DNA of 64,000 nt from Pomphorhynchus laevis (GCA_012934845.2 WNNJ02003008.1:62001-126000); one strand, 5' to 3'; positions 30,120 through 43,054 are shown, numbered from the stretch's first letter. The notes: generated by a model not told the origin, from the letters alone. Made by a program: numbers and translations.

Positions 30120-33100
30120 AAAGTTACGGCCTCAAATTCAGTGGGATCTGAGCCCTCTAGCCAATCCAACACTCTGCTCTTCGACTGAACCACCCGAGGT
30201 CTTTAACCTCCCCCCCCGAAGAGTTCAATCGAGGCGGAATATGTGGGGTAAACGAGAGACGAAGAGCTTGAGAAACCTTAGCCTTTGCTCTGGGGGACGT
30301 CCTATAGAAAATAAGACTAATTCCGAGAGAGCCCAAGTGCCCAGAGGCCCAGAGGGTAAAATACTTAGTAAAATACTAAGTATTTTACTCGACTCGTGAA
30401 GACAGGGAGTGGTTGATTAGTCAAAATGGAGAAGAGTGCAGAGACTGCTAATCTCTTAAGTTTTTGCTTTGTTGCAGGGGCGCCATGAAAGACAACCACC
30501 TGCGATTTCGCAGAGTTTAAAATAAGATTGGACTTTGGTAACTGGTCTTTTAATCTTAAAAGGAATCGGCTGATGTCTGAGACTAAGCTTTGCACCTGCG
30601 TCCAGAGAACAGGGCTATGGTATCATCAGCGTATACCACTAGAGGTTGTTCGCGTTTAAATATTTTAAAGAGATTAATGGAAGCAGCAAGATATAATATT
30701 AATAAATAAGGGGAACCTTGAGGCACACTCGTAGTAGAGTAGAACTGACGCGCATCAGGGTCGTCTTCATAATAGAATTGCTCAGTGTACACCAGTATCT
30801 CCACCCTGTTAACAATTCTCGCAGGCAACCCGAGGGACCTGAGAGAAGAGATAACAAAAGAAATGGAGATGCGATCAAATGCAGCAGAAAAATCAAGGAA
30901 AACAGCCACAATTAGGCGATGGATATTCTCCCGACAAAACTGATGCACGTCACCTACCGCTGAATGGACCAAGCGACCTTCGACGAACCCATGGAAACCA
31001 GATGGGATCACATTTCGCCTACTTAAATGATCGCGGATTCTACGCGCAAGCGCTTTTTCGTATATTAATACGAAGGGGAGGGAATTTTGAATCGATATGG
31101 GCCGCAGGTCTTTAGGACATGATACCGGATTTTTCTTAGGTAGAAATATACGCCTACTGATGTTGATGCCGACCACATCGGATGAGGAGGCTAAAATCAT
31201 TGCGAAGGCCACTTCTCTTTTTGTTTGCCTGTCAACAGCTAACAGACACAAGAAGAGAGTGGAGCGACGGATTTGGATGTGCCCGGAAGATACCCCCCTG
31301 GAGTCGAGAATTTCTGTAACAGATAAGTCTCTACTCCTGAAGCCACCACAAGGCGGGATTGGCTTAGTGATTGATTGGCTCCATAATTGAGGGATTGTGA
31401 CTCCTCTCAAACTTTATCAAGACTTATTTTACCAATCCAACCCAATGCCCTATCCCTTCAACAGACAAACTTCTCCTTCTTGAATATCTTCCAGAAGGAA
31501 GACTGAGCTGGACTAAGGGAAGCAACGCTAGCCCTATCCTTAGTCAGTTAGAACCTATATATAGTGCTCCAATATTATTTCGAGAGAGCTTGTCTGGCAG
31601 AAGCAGAGAGATCGGGAAGACGTAGCAAGTATGCCAAGGTCTTGAGTTTTGTCGGAGTGGGACTGAAAATATGACCTTTATAAGTAGTCGAAAGTATTGC
31701 AGTAGCTTGCGAAGAGAGTTAGGAATTAAATTCGGTTAAACTCTCATTCCCGATTCGTAGTAAGCGTTGGATAGCTGCCTGAAAGAAAGCCACTCTAATC
31801 GGATCAAAGTGGAATCTACTTCGAAGCAGCGTATCCTCTTCTGTCCACTAGTGAATTAGACCATGAGAGGTGGACAGATGTTCTCGTGACTGCTTCGTAC
31901 AGAAGGGTTTCAATAACCACCTATCATGGAGCAGTAATAAGTCGAGGAGTGAGTTCGTTGAAATGCAATGAAAGGTAGGGGTCGGTGGTTTATGAATAAG
32001 ATAACCATTCCTGGCTCTGCGAAGTACAGCATTAATCCAGCGACCAGTTCTGTCGTTGAAGTCACCTAGTACCATGTCGTAACCACTGTCCATTATCCTA
32101 TCTAGGAGGTCACGGTTCTTTTTAATTTGCCCTGGACGAATGTAGACATTGGATAGACTAAGGTATTTACCGTCCTTACCAAGTGAAACTACTAAACAAG
32201 ACAGGGCTGGACAAGAATAGTTTAATAGGAGGGAAGATCTTAAGGAGCATTTAACTAAGGTCGAGTCCTTGAGAATAAGATGAGTGAGGTGGGGTTATGT
32301 ACGGAGCATAGTGGGTACAAATGTGCTCAGGGATGAATCGAGTAAAGTCCTGTGTAGACGGATAGACCTCGTCTTCTGAATCTCCTGGGTGGGATTGCCT
32401 TATCCCTAGACGGCGCTAGGGGCGGAAGGGTTGCCCCCTCCTCCACCAACGCCGCCTAGAATAGGTACTTGCACACTGGCGATATCTTCATTTTCAATGA
32501 TTGAGGCGCCTCTTTGCTTTATCAATTTGTCAACTTTTACATGGGAACTGTGCGGGCAGACACCACTCCCTCGTTTCTTGAATGTTGCATCGTCAGTTCC
32601 GGCATTGTCGTCTCGGGAATATTTGTAGTTTCAAGTAGGGCGATTACGAGAGTGGACATCATACGTTCCATGACCCAGAATAAATTTTTTGTTTTCATCC
32701 GTCAAGTGGATGATGTCTTTGTTAGACATTATGTCAGTAGCGATAACGGAATATGAATCAGTAGAAGATCTTGAATTCTTAAGTGCTTGGCTCGCGAAGG
32801 TTCGTTGATAGGCTTTAAAGTGCCTACATCTCCTGGACCAGGCGGGGTAGTACCTATTACAATTCCGGCAGACGAGGGAAGCCTGGCACTTCTCCCCTTT
32901 TAGAAGATAATCGAAGGAGTCTGAACCACAGACACCGCAGATTCTAGTTGAAAAACAGGTTGACCCCAGTGCCCCCACTTGTGGCATACGTTACAGTAGG
33001 GGTAGGTCAAGTTATCTTGTTCCAGTAAAGTAAATATTAAGTTATACCCAAAAAAGGGGGTTTGAGGCCGATCTCGCGAGAGCTTCTGCGTAGCTAGTTT

Positions 33101-33450
33101 CAACGGTACAGAACGCTGTCGGCAAAACCTGGCCAGTTTTTGACTGTACTGTACGAACAGAGGATAGCTTATACAGCTATTTTAATGAAATCAGGTCATC
33201 CTCCTCTAACTGGGGAGGGAATTTAGAAATTTTGACTGTAGCCAAAATAGGCTTTAGCTGTAGATTACCCAAATGGACAAGATTTTTTACAAACTGTTTT
33301 TCATATTCGTGCATTAAATCAGAATTGACAAAGGATATCTTCATACTAGCTTCAAACATGCAAACAGAATTGAAAATAATTATGCTATTATACTTCATTA
33401 CAAAATCTCTTAGGAAATAATTGAAAAGCTTATGCATTTCCAAAAGCTGG
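30120..33450 (-). mobile_element. LINE of the I/Jockey group with zinc-knuckle ORF1 and ORF2, decayed
   Basis: Minus-strand LINE with both ORFs represented. ORF1 (about 33443-32631) is broken into three frames; its 3' part shows CCHC-like knuckles: YPYCNVCHKWGH, then TRICGVCG, then LVCRNCNRYYPAWSRRC, the gag-like pattern of I and Jockey elements. ORF2 begins upstream of 32400: endonuclease motif LGDFNDRTGRW at about 32075-32040 and its C-terminal part to 31848; RT in one long frame 31410-30583 with KDLRPISIQNSLP, GFVEGRLVHSA, VFLDFSAAFDRI, VPQGSP and catalytic VYADD (about 30625-30640); the frame then shifts and continues to 30365 (NSAKSQVVVFHG). About six breaks. An intact RT-length frame suggests moderate age. 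Confidence 0.75.
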
Positions 33451-33984
33451 GAAAACGCAATTATTGCCAGATTGTTAAGTTTTGGGATAAGGAGAGTACC
33501 CCAGTATCTTTTTGAAAATTAGACAACAAATCACTTACCTTTAGCTTCTTCATACCATCATTAGCAATTTCTATTGTAAAAACTGAATCTTTTGATCCTC
33601 CGTCACACACGCTTCATCACAACAATATCCGCTCCAAGTAATGTCATTGAACTCATATTTTTAGTACTGTTTTGCTTCTTAACGACTGCTTTTAATTCGT
33701 AAATGACTGGTTCTAAACCAAGTCATTTTTTATATTATTTCATCTATTTTATCGGTTAAAGTCTGCTTTTCGTTCTAAATTTTACCAAACATTACTCTGA
33801 TCTCCGCCCTACTTTTCCCTAAAATTGACCTAATTTCTCAGTATCTTCGTTTACTCTACCAAAACAAGAACGATCAATCTTTTACGTATATTAAACACTG
33901 CAATTCGTATTATTTTCCGTCTTCGTCGTTTTGACCATATCAAAACGTACTTCTTTAAACTTTACTGACTTAATATATCCCAAC
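33451..33984. other. Spacer, possible LINE 5' leader
   Basis: No supported feature. The right-hand part (to about 33720) may be 5' untranslated sequence of the adjacent minus-strand LINE. Confidence 0.3.
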
Positions 33985-34460
33985 GTACTAATCACACCAG
34001 ATAACTGAGTCTAGTATATTGAATTATCTATAAATTAAATAATGATAAATAAAAATAAAATAATTTAATAGTAATAAATAATAAAAAGTTTAACAATTTT
34101 ATATAAGATTTCATAAACTTATATTTTTTTAACTTATATCAAGTTAAAATTTAAACTTGAAATTTAAAATACAGTATCATTCTGTATAAATTTACAATTT
34201 TTATGATGTATCAGAATAAGGATTAAAGGTCATCAAGAGGAACTGCTATGATATCAAGTATCGGTCCCTATTCCTCTACCCAACATAGTAGCGGGGCCAA
34301 ATACATGCTAATGACGAATTTCCTCTGATGAAATATGATCACCAAGTATCTTATTTTAATGCAAAGTATATTTATTATCCATCCATAAAAATTTACCTCT
34401 GATGATTTTAAATTTATTTTTAATATTTTGTTGATTTATATATTTACTATTTAATTTATA
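33985..34460 (-). mobile_element. Naiad-like PLE, 3' end only
   Basis: Matches the 3' non-coding region and last codons of the copy at 6440-7089, including the ATAACTGAGTCTA outer edge, the structured block, the sequence after the RT stop and ATCCATCCATAAAAATTTRC. 5'-truncated, as expected from target-primed insertion. Confidence 0.7.
34225..34300 (-). ncRNA. Candidate structured RNA in PLE 3' region, copy 3
   Basis: Third copy of the interleaved block. On the minus strand A TTGGCCCC pairs with GGGACCGA (7 of 8 including G-U), B CTACTATG with CATAGCAG (7 of 8), C TAGAGG with CCTTTA (6 of 6 with one G-U). The pattern is retained with one mismatch in each long helix. Confidence 0.45.
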
Positions 34461-34979
34461 ATTTTACTCAAATGGTGGAAACGCTCTGAAAGGTGACGAA
34501 ATGAAATTGTCCTTGAGATAATATCGATGATGCATCTCATTCGATTCAGAATGCTGTCATACCTGTGCCGTCAATACAGGACAAACTGTCTACTCTGCTA
34601 ATGTTGTCACCGGCTTGTAAACTACCGCCTTCGTCATTTCGGTCTTCCAATAGTCAATACGCAATATAGGAGAGCATGTCCCGTCTGCATCATTATCAAT
34701 ACCAAGCTTTGTCAGATCCTCACTGCCAAGTCAACTGTCCGAATGAAAGCGATCAGATTATCAAGCGTCGAAATTTCCTAGTGAATTTGGAAAATAAACT
34801 GGAATCGACTTGTAGATCTTTTGTGCACAATTCAGGAACTAATCACGGAGTTGGTTAGCATTGACCATGATTGTTGATTCGAAATCGACTGATGATAATG
34901 ATTGCAGCGATTTGCTCAGCAACAAATACATTCTGATAAATGTAGCAGTCACTCGATCGTAAGCATATATTAAATATAT
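34461..34979. other. Spacer with unidentified open frame
   Basis: Less AT-rich than its neighbours. A 60-codon plus-strand frame (34676-34858) and its upstream context look faintly coding but match no family known to me. It may be part of an older mobile element into which the LTR element inserted. Confidence 0.3.
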
Positions 34980-35059
34980 TGTAATGATAAACCAAATAAG
35001 GCTTTATTCAACAATCTAGAATATAGTTATACAATATGATTACATGTTAGATTATCACA
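34980..35059 (-). repeat. 3' LTR of the Mag-like element (80 bp)
   Basis: 80-bp direct repeat identical to 38758-38837, TG...CA ends read on the element strand. It overlaps the last codons of the long frame. Confidence 0.85.
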
Positions 35060-38000
35060 GTCTTCCCCGATTATATAATCGTCTAGGTACTTCGGAGTTC
35101 TTCTATCCCTAGGACTACGCCGTAATTCTTGAAGTCTATTATGTTCGACTTGTTGATTCTCTTCACTCCGATAGTTACCGATTCCAACTTGTGTAATATT
35201 ATCAGCTCCATTCAATGATTGTCGTGATACGATTGTCGAGTCGGTTTTTGAATGCATGCCGTCTCCTTCTGATGTCCGATCAATCAGTAGCATATCGTTA
35301 TCTATGTTAGAATTTGTAATAGGGTACCTGGTCAGTCTTCTTACGGACACATTCATCTCTTTCCCGCAAGGTTTCTGAATAGTAGCGTAGTTACCATTTG
35401 ATTGTAAGATTTCAGCCTGCGAAAACAACGGATTTGATTTAGACATTGGATTCTGATTTAAAAGCACGTTTTCACCTGTTCCCAACCATCTCGGAACGAT
35501 ACATTTGTTACAAGAATTCCTTGGGAAAGAAAATAGTCGTTGATGTGGAGTCTCCCCTATCGCGGTACACAGTAAGCTGCGCAAAGATGACAAAACCAAT
35601 GGCAGAACAAATTCCCATTCCGCCAGTGTTTTCCTGTGAGTTTTGAGGGCGAGTTGGGTTGTCTTCCAGATTATTCCAACGAATCGTTCGGCCTGTCCGT
35701 TACCACGTGGGTTGTAGCACGAACTGCGGGTGCAGCTAATACCGCGAGAATTTAGATACGTTCGGAATTCGTTGGATTGAAAACATGTTGCTTGGTCACT
35801 GTGAACGTTGGCTGGGTAACCAAAAACACTGAAGATTTGATTCAGGCAATTGATGACTGATATAGAAGATGTATCCTTACACGGTATGGCGAACGGAAAG
35901 CGAGAATATTCGTCAACGACACAAAGGAGATATTTGTTTTCTGTAGTTGATGTCAATGGGCCTTTAAAGTCAATGCTTAGCCGTTCAAATGGATGCGTAG
36001 CCTTGATGACATGTGCTGTTTCTGGTCTAGCGTATCGAGGCTTCAATTCGGCGCAAATTTGACACGAAGAGACAACGTCCGCAACGTCACTTTTGTCAAA
36101 AGGTAACTCATGCGAACGAACGTAGTGAAGTAATCGACTGACACCCGGATGACACAATGAATTATGCAAGATCTTAAGATCATTAACTGTTTTGCAAGAC
36201 GAACATGTTATCCTAGACATTGCGTCAGCAGCTTTATTTGATTGTCCGGGCCGGTATTCAATGCCAAAATTGTAAGGTGCAAGTTCAATTCTCCATCGAG
36301 CGATTTTGTCACTTTTTATGCGATTCGACAGTTTTTGATCAAACATAAATGACACTGACCTCTGATCGGTTTTGACAATGAAATAGCGTCCTAGCAGGAA
36401 ATGCTTCCAATATTTAAGAGCTTCCACAATCGCGTAAGCCTCCTTTTCCACACTCGACTGTCGCAACGCTGTTTTAGGCAAGGATCGTGAATAGAAGGCG
36501 ACGGGGCAGTTGTTTTGACTGAGCACCGCGCCGATAGATGAATATGAGGCGTCAGTTTCAACAGTCAAGGAAAGATCCGGATTGTAAGCACATAAAAATG
36601 AATTCGAGATTTCCGACTTTATTTCTTCTATCTGTCGGATGACAGCACGATCGAGGGGAAAATCTTTCGATTCTACCAGTGGGCGTATCTTTGCCGAGAA
36701 AGAAGGGATCCACCTCGAATAGTAAGCGAGCATACCGAGGAGTCTCTGTAGTGAAGTGTGATTTTCCGGAATCGGGTAAGTAAGAAATGGCTTAATTCTT
36801 TCAGTGTCAGGTTTGATGCAACCATGTCGAATATGGTAGCCCAAAAAATTGAGTTGTGTCTTGCCCAAACGCGACTTTTCCGGAGAGAATTTGATGTTGA
36901 GCTGATTAGCGATGGTCGTTAGACGATCTAGTCTTTTGTCGTGTTCATCAGTGCTATTTCCACACACGATGATGTCATCTAAGTAAGCAAATACTCCTTC
37001 AAGTTGATAGTGTTCGATGAGGTTATTCATGATTCGTTGGAAAGCAGAAACAGCATTTGTAAGCCCAAAAGGAATTCGCTGGAATTCGTACAAACGTCCT
37101 GATGCTTCGAAAGCCGTGTATTTTTTATCTTCCTCCAGCAATGGAATCTGATAGTAAGCACTGGAAAGATCGAGCGTCGAAAACACGGAATGTGTTGCAA
37201 TCTTCGAAATGAGGTCATCGATATTAGGAAGAGGGTAGGCATCCAAAGATGTGAATCGGTTAATAGTTTGCGAGTAGTCGACAACCATTCTCTGTCTACC
37301 ATTCCTATTTGTAACAACAAGAACCTGTGAGCGCCAAGGCGATCTGCTTTCTCGAATAATGCCGGATTTGAGTAAGTTAGCTACTTGGCTTCGAATAAAC
37401 TCGGCGTTTGATAGTGTCTGTCTTCTTGATTTCGTGGCAACTGGAATGAGATGTTTCGGCAAATTCGGAAAAAGTGTTAATGGCTGGATTTTTATGGCAG
37501 ATGCTGGAGATATGTTAGCGAGAGTTAGTCCAGGCAAATTTCCACCGAATGGGAACGTTATGAATTCATGTTCCTTCATGAATTCTCTGCCTAATATGGC
37601 ATCAGCGCATAATGACGACAACAATGAAAAGCGGCAGCGTGGATAAGTATTTTTATTCAACTCAATGTTTGTTGTGCACTGTTTTGTAATTGTGGCCCAA
37701 GAGGAGGAGGACGCCATATAAACTGTTTTACAGCAAGATGTGGTTGTCAGTTGTAATTTATGTGCGATATTCGTGTCAATGAAATTTTCTGAACTGCCCG
37801 TATCTAGAAGACATTCGATTTGTTGACCATTGATTGTAATGGAAGTCAATGAACTTGGATCCTCTAAGTTGGACATGGAACATAACGCCGATGAAGTCGA
37901 GGTGGAAAATTTTAATTTTGATTGACAGACTTTGGCAAAATGACCATGTTTAGAACAAATGTTGCAAGTAACGTCTCTTGCAGGACACTTACTGCGGGGG

Positions 38001-38757
38001 TGATAATGATTACCGCAAAAGTAACAGCGTTTGGTAATTTTGTTTCGCAAGGCTGCGTTAATCGATTTGTCATCATCGAATTCGGAATGGGAGGGTTCGT
38101 TATTGTTGTCCGCTGAAACCGATGCTAGCATTGATCTTGTCTCGTCATTTGAAGTAAAAACGGCTGCTTGTTGTTGTGCGGCCTCTAGAGATGATGCCAT
38201 TAAAACAATTTCATCGAAGTCAGTTTTATTCGATTCGAGTATCCTCTCACGTATATAAGAATTTAGTAGACCATGGACGAGGGCGTCAATGATATGGCTT
38301 CGACGGTTAGTTGCGGCATCGACATCTTCAAAATTACACTTTGTTGCCAACTCTTCAAGTTTTCTCACATATTGCTGGATATTCATCGTTTTATCTTGAC
38401 GACAAGTATGCAGTTGAAATCTATTAAAAACCGCGTTAACTGGCTTCTGAAATTGCTTATCGAGTATATTTAAGGCTGAGTCGAATGTTCTAGAATCTTT
38501 GATCAGTAAGTAAAGTCTTGATGACAGTAAGTTAATGAGTACAAATCGTTTCTGGTCATCTGTTACTGTGACTTGCAACGAGAAAAAATTTTGTAGCTTT
38601 TGGCGCCAGTGAATCCATTCGTCTTGACAATCTGATGTGTCTGGATCCAGATTGAAAGGTTGAGGTATAAGAAGTTTATCCATGGAAACGTTGGACGTCA
38701 ATTGTTGAAAATCCGAGTTCATTGATCTAACATAATATACACAATTGTCGAATAAAT

Positions 38758-38837
38758 TGTAATGATAAACCAAATAAGGCTTTATTCAACAATCTAGAAT
38801 ATAGTTATACAATATGATTACATGTTAGATTATCACA
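38758..38837 (-). repeat. 5' LTR of the Mag-like element (80 bp)
   Basis: Identical to 34980-35059. The first Met of the long frame falls at the edge of this LTR; a downstream Met (MNSDFQQL, about 38720) is the more likely start. Confidence 0.85.
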
Positions 38838-39099
38838 ATGCTGTAACCTGCTTACGGGGACTAGAAGAGTCATCAGCCTCTTATGCGCAAGAACGGCTGG
38901 CCGATGATATTGATGATAGACGTGTGTTCTATTTTAGTTTGTTCGAAAAAGGCGAGAAGGGGGTCGCGTCTTTTATTGGAGTGAAACAACTCTATAGGTT
39001 GAGCTAATGTCCCTCAAATTATTTCTTTTTTGTAGAATATTTCAATTTTCCTCAAATTAACTGGGTTAGTAACAGTTGGTATTACTATAATGTCAAAAG
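38838..39099. other. Flank right of the LTR element
   Basis: Contains a 61-codon plus-strand frame (38822-39007) that begins inside the LTR and resembles coding sequence (SYAQERLADDIDDR) but is unidentified. Confidence 0.3.
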
Positions 39100-39283
39100 C
39101 TATGAGCTTACTTTTTTCATATTGGCGAAAATTTTCCTGATCTAGCATATTAGTCAACTAATATGTATATGATTTCAACCTAAAATAATATTAGATCTTG
39201 TGTTTACCAAGCACATTGAAGATGTAATCTGCGTTGATTTTGAGTCTCCATTAGGAACCAGCGATCATTGTGTTTTCATTACA

Positions 39284-39634
39284 AACTACTCGCACTGTTG
39301 TAATATCTAAGTCCCGTGGAGTTGTAAAACGTGATTGGAGTAGAATAAATGTGGAATACCTACAACTATATAGTCATCAACTGAACTTCGGATCTGCTGA
39401 TCTTCCAATTGGTTATCATTTGCAGTTGTGACCAGCAGCATCATCTCTATCTCAGATTAACTACTCGCACTGTTGTAATATCTAAGTGCCGTAGAGTTGT
39501 AAAACGTGATTGGAGTAGAATAAATGTGGAATACCTCCAACTATATAGTCATCAACTGAACTTCGGATCTGCTGATCTTCCAATTGGTTATCATTTGCAG
39601 GTTGTGACCAGCAGCATCATCTCTATCTCAGATT
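39284..39634 (+). repeat. 175-bp tandem duplication inside the LINE
   Basis: Two consecutive units (39284-39458 and 39459-39634) starting AACTACTCGCACTGTTG differ at only a few positions, including one extra G in the second. Much younger than the host LINE. Confidence 0.85.
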
Positions 39635-40704
39635 AATTTGATTTATAAAAAGTAGAGCTTATCGACGACAACGCCATTGTGGTTCGAAAATGAGTTTAAG
39701 ATCACGATCAAGGATAAAAATCGATTGTGGTGTGTACCCCATCGCAACACTGCCGCTCATCACGAGTTTAAAATTCTTAGCAATCTATGCAACCAACTAA
39801 AGCACTCAAAAAGAAGATCATTTAAAGAAGAAATTGCTTCTGAAATTATTATGTCACCTAAACGTTTTTTGGGCATAAGTAAGGAATTGTCTTTACTTAT
39901 CTTCAACGATTAATTGTTCTTTTGGAATTTTGTTATGAAGTTGACAAGGGATATTGTCGAAGCTCTTGATAACAGTTTTGTAGTACATTCATCCTTGTAA
40001 CCAAATTTTGACCAGATACAATATCCATCCAGCTTTTCAATATAACCTGTCAATATTTCCCATCAATATCTTTGAAGTTATTTCTGAACTACATAAGTTA
40101 AATATTTATGGCTCTACAGGATCAGATAGTATATCTTATTTCCTTTTGCTGCTCTGTCGCAAATTATTGTACAAAGCCTTATGCCCATATTTAACAGTAT
40201 AGTTTACAGTATTCGTATATTCCTGATGATTAAAAAATAACAATTGTTGTGCCTATTCCAAAAAAGCAGTTGGCACTAACCTGTTCAGAGTTTATACTCA
40301 TTAGGCTTACCAGCTTTATCGAATTTTTGATGATTCTAAACACGGCTTCCGATTTAGTCGCTCGTGCCTAACTAATCTGTTGAAGGCTCGCGAACAATGG
40401 GTATCTGCTCTTAGTTCGGGTTTTACAGATGATATAATATTTCTTGATTTATCTAAGACCATTGACAGAGTTCCACACATTCATGTAGATTCACTATTAC
40501 ATCATTACGGTGTTCCTGATGCAATTTGCAACTGGATTAAGATTTTCTTAGAAGAGTGATCTTTCATTGTGCGTTAGATAAAGTTTCGTCAAATGCTCGA
40601 TGTGTTCATTCGGGTGTACATCAAGGTGCAGTGTTAAGAACACTTCTCTTCATCATATTTTTTAAATAACTTACCCCTAAGGTTAAAGTGTACTCGCCTG
40701 GCAT

Positions 40705-40945
40705 TTGCTGATAATTAAATCAGCTAACTGAGTCTACGTATTGTTATATAATTATAAAATAAACAAAACATAATAATGCTAAATCAAAATTTAATAATTA
40801 AATAATAAAATTAATAATTGTTTTTAGATTTTCTATAATTTAAATCAAGTTAAAAAAATAAAAAATAAAAAATAAAATTTAAAATAAACGTCAATTTTAT
40901 GAATTGACTAATAAATAAAAAATAAAAAATTTAAAGCAAAATTAT
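40705..40945 (-). mobile_element. Naiad-like PLE 3' tail inserted in LINE
   Basis: Matches 6440-6640 closely (AATTAAATCAGCTAACTGAG, then ATTTAAAATAAACGTCA). It separates the palm and thumb parts of the LINE at 39100-41280, so it inserted after that LINE. The structured block is not included. Confidence 0.65.
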
Positions 40946-41336
40946 AATTAAAATATTGGCTTCAACCAGCTGGATTGCGAATTTTTACAACATGACCTTA
41001 ACTATATCGATACTTGGTTTAGTAACACTGAAGTGATACTTAACGCGACAAAGTGTGCTTGGATGAGATTGTATAGAGATAAAACTCATTTTTACTACAA
41101 AATAAATGGACACTCAGTTCGGGGTGTTTCAAAACATCCCGATCTGAGAGTGATAATTCATGAATCTGTAAATACAAAAGCAAATAGCGATTATGCATGG
41201 TTTGTCAAAATTTTCCTTCTTTCAAGAACAGAATTCGACGTTGGATATATGACCATATTGACTTTTCATCAATTTTAGCTCACCCATTTGATTGATTTAT
41301 TTTTTCTTCCTTGTGTAATCGAATTGAAGCCTTATG

Positions 41337-41660
41337 GCTAAGTATGTACATCTTTCCTCACCACCTTGTTTAACTCGTCCATTATCACCTCATTTCACTC
41401 CTCCCTACTCTTTCTAAGCTCTTAGAACGCCTTATTTTAATAGATCAACGTTTATCTTTCTTCATCCAATATGTACCCTCCTTTCCAATCCGCGTTCCGC
41501 TCTAATCATTCAACAGAAATCGCCTGCATGAAAGTTTACAACGATATACTCATTTCTCGTGACAAGGATCTATGTACTGTTCTCATCTCCATATACTACA
41601 CCGAATTTTTCTTGTGTGATCGGCTTGAAGCCTTAGGGCTAAGTCTGGACATGATAATAA
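41337..41660 (+). mobile_element. CR1-like LINE fragment, plus strand
   Basis: Matches the RT fingers of the minus-strand LINE at 48010-51340 when that is read in reverse complement: FQSAFRSNHSTEIACMKVYN and ILISRDKDLCTVLIS. Truncated at both ends and interrupted by a short repeat of its own flank (GAAGCCTTAKGGCTAAGT at about 41321 and 41627). Confidence 0.6.
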
Positions 41661-41874
41661 TAAAAGTCAACTTGGATTGTTTCAGATTAATTTTTAAATA
41701 TTAAATCTTTTTAAAAGTTAAGAAATTTATATATTTTTCTTATATTAGTATTTTATTGGAACATCACCTTTGACTAACCCTATCGACATCATGCTATTTA
41801 ATCACTTTAGTGCAGTGTTGAATAAAATATCAACACGTTAGATGTGCATTTAAATTTTTAAAAATTATTGACTT

Positions 41875-41908
41875 TTGCCTAAATTGATTTGTAAATCAAT
41901 TTAGGCAA
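41875..41908. repeat. Perfect 16-bp hairpin
   Basis: TTGCCTAAATTGATTT and its exact complement, separated by GT, followed by a T run. One of three isolated perfect hairpins in the window (others at 47567-47601 and 54362-54402). It may be a very short fold-back. Confidence 0.6.
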
Positions 41909-42429
41909 TTTTTTTTCATTTGTATATGATAGACTTTAATTGAGGAAATATATGCAGTTAATCTAAAGGATTAAAGTAGTTGCTCTTATTACTACTTAAT
42001 TACACACGTCATTCGCTCTTATTCTTAGCATGTATCATTTTATACAGATCAGCGGTCTCTTCGGTTTGAAGTTCTTTGACTTTTAAATATAATTTGTACC
42101 TCGTCGAAATTTAACTCGATGTTGAAAATCCAAATAGCGCAACCACTACAGGATTAGCAACTTCGATGTCTCCAAATCTAATAAAAGAGGTAAGAACTAT
42201 CGCTAACTTGCCGTCTATGAACCCTCCTAAAATAGCTGAAAACATAATTGTTAGAATGTATTTCAATATTTTAATAATGGATTAATGGTTTGTAATGATA
42301 ACTATCGCAGGACGAATAATTAAATGAGCTACTTGACTAGTTGTGACAAATAAAATTACTTATAAGAGACCTATCGGACAAAAGTATAATTAAATAAACT
42401 ATATTTAACGAATAATTAAATGAGCTACT
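41909..42429. other. Spacer, nothing recognised
   Basis: AT-rich, no supported feature. Confidence 0.35.
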
Positions 42430-42484
42430 TAATAATAATACAAATTTATTTAACGTGGCAAATGCGTACAAGCTGCACGCTTAC
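42430..42484 (-). mobile_element. CR1-like LINE 3' terminus, solitary
   Basis: About 50 bp (AATACAAATTTATTTAACGT, then GCAAATGCGTACAAGCTGCA) nearly identical to 43055-43109, where it is the 3' end of the LINE at 43055-44270. On the minus strand it ends in ATTATTATTA, the short-repeat tail expected of CR1 elements. A severely 5'-truncated insertion. Confidence 0.6.
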
Positions 42485-43054
42485 ATCAGTCTTACATGTA
42501 TAGTTTGCAAACTCTTGGAGTGCATAGTGCTTGCTGAATTGGGGGCATTCATCAGTATGAAGGTAATTATTACTAATTAACAACATGGTTTCCGTAAACT
42601 AAGATCCGCTACGACAAACTTAGTCACCGCGATACACAGCTGGGCCTTATCGATCGATGATGGAAATGACGTAGACATTGTTTTTTATTTAACACGAGCG
42701 TTGATCGAGTAGACCGATCAATTCTTATCAGTAAATTATATGACATTGAAGTGGACACTTGCATCCTCCATTGGATCTCTGACTTCCTATACAATCGCTC
42801 ATTTATTGTTAAAATAGGAGACCCGCTTTCGTCAAGCATTCAGTTACAATTTGGCGTTCGACAAGATTCAGTCCTTAACCAAACGCTCTTTAATATATCC
42901 ATCCATAGCGTAATACACCTTATAGCTTCTGATTGCATTATATATGCATAAGATATTAAAATTTAGCGTAATACCAATAACGACAACGACGTGCACATCC
43001 CACAATTAGACATATTGAATCTGTATCATTGGGCATAAGCAATGAATCCGATTA
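42485..43054 (+). mobile_element. LINE RT fragment, plus strand
   Basis: 42585-42950 reads HGFRKLRSATTNLVTAIHSW, then a broken ALIESTDQF/RVDR segment, then TCILHWISDFLYNRSFIVKI and FGVRQDSVLNQTLFNI, that is RT fingers and palm up to the motif before the catalytic Asp pair. Frames shift about three times. It is bracketed by the two CR1 3' termini. Confidence 0.6.

Larger units (their letters stand above)
34980..38837 (-). mobile_element. Ty3/gypsy LTR retrotransposon, Mag-like, looks whole
   Basis: A 3,858-bp LTR element on the minus strand with 80-bp LTRs that begin TG and end CA. One long frame (38773-35027, 1,248 codons) covers all expected parts: Gag with two CCHC zinc knuckles (about residues 250-283), aspartic protease (DTGSS, about 324), reverse transcriptase (YLDDII, about 599), RNase H (TDASYS, about 742) and integrase (about 870-1100, with the zinc-binding and DDE regions recognisable). 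A purine-rich GGGGAAGA tract lies just before the 3' LTR. Gag and Pol in one frame and very short LTRs are features of the Mag clade (silkworm mag has a 77-bp LTR). The element looks whole, with no obvious break. Identical LTRs indicate a very recent insertion. No target-site duplication is evident. Confidence 0.9.
39100..41280 (+). mobile_element. Decayed LINE (CR1/Jockey-like), endonuclease to RT
   Basis: Plus-strand LINE with many breaks. 39190-39280 gives the endonuclease end LDLVFTKHIEDV and then ESPLGTSDHCVF (the SDH motif). 40330-40550 gives the RT fingers: HGFRFSRSCLTNLLKAREQW and IIFLDLSKTIDRVPH. 40610-40700 gives the weak palm GVHQGAVL and FADN. 40960-41280 gives NTEVILNATKCAWMRL and HPDLRVIIHES, the thumb. 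A 175-bp tandem duplication lies at 39284-39634, and a piece of PLE 3' tail interrupts it at 40705-40945. Confidence 0.6.

Noticed and set aside
35446-38473. Plus-strand open frames inside the LTR element
   Set aside because: Shadows of the long minus-strand frame of the element.
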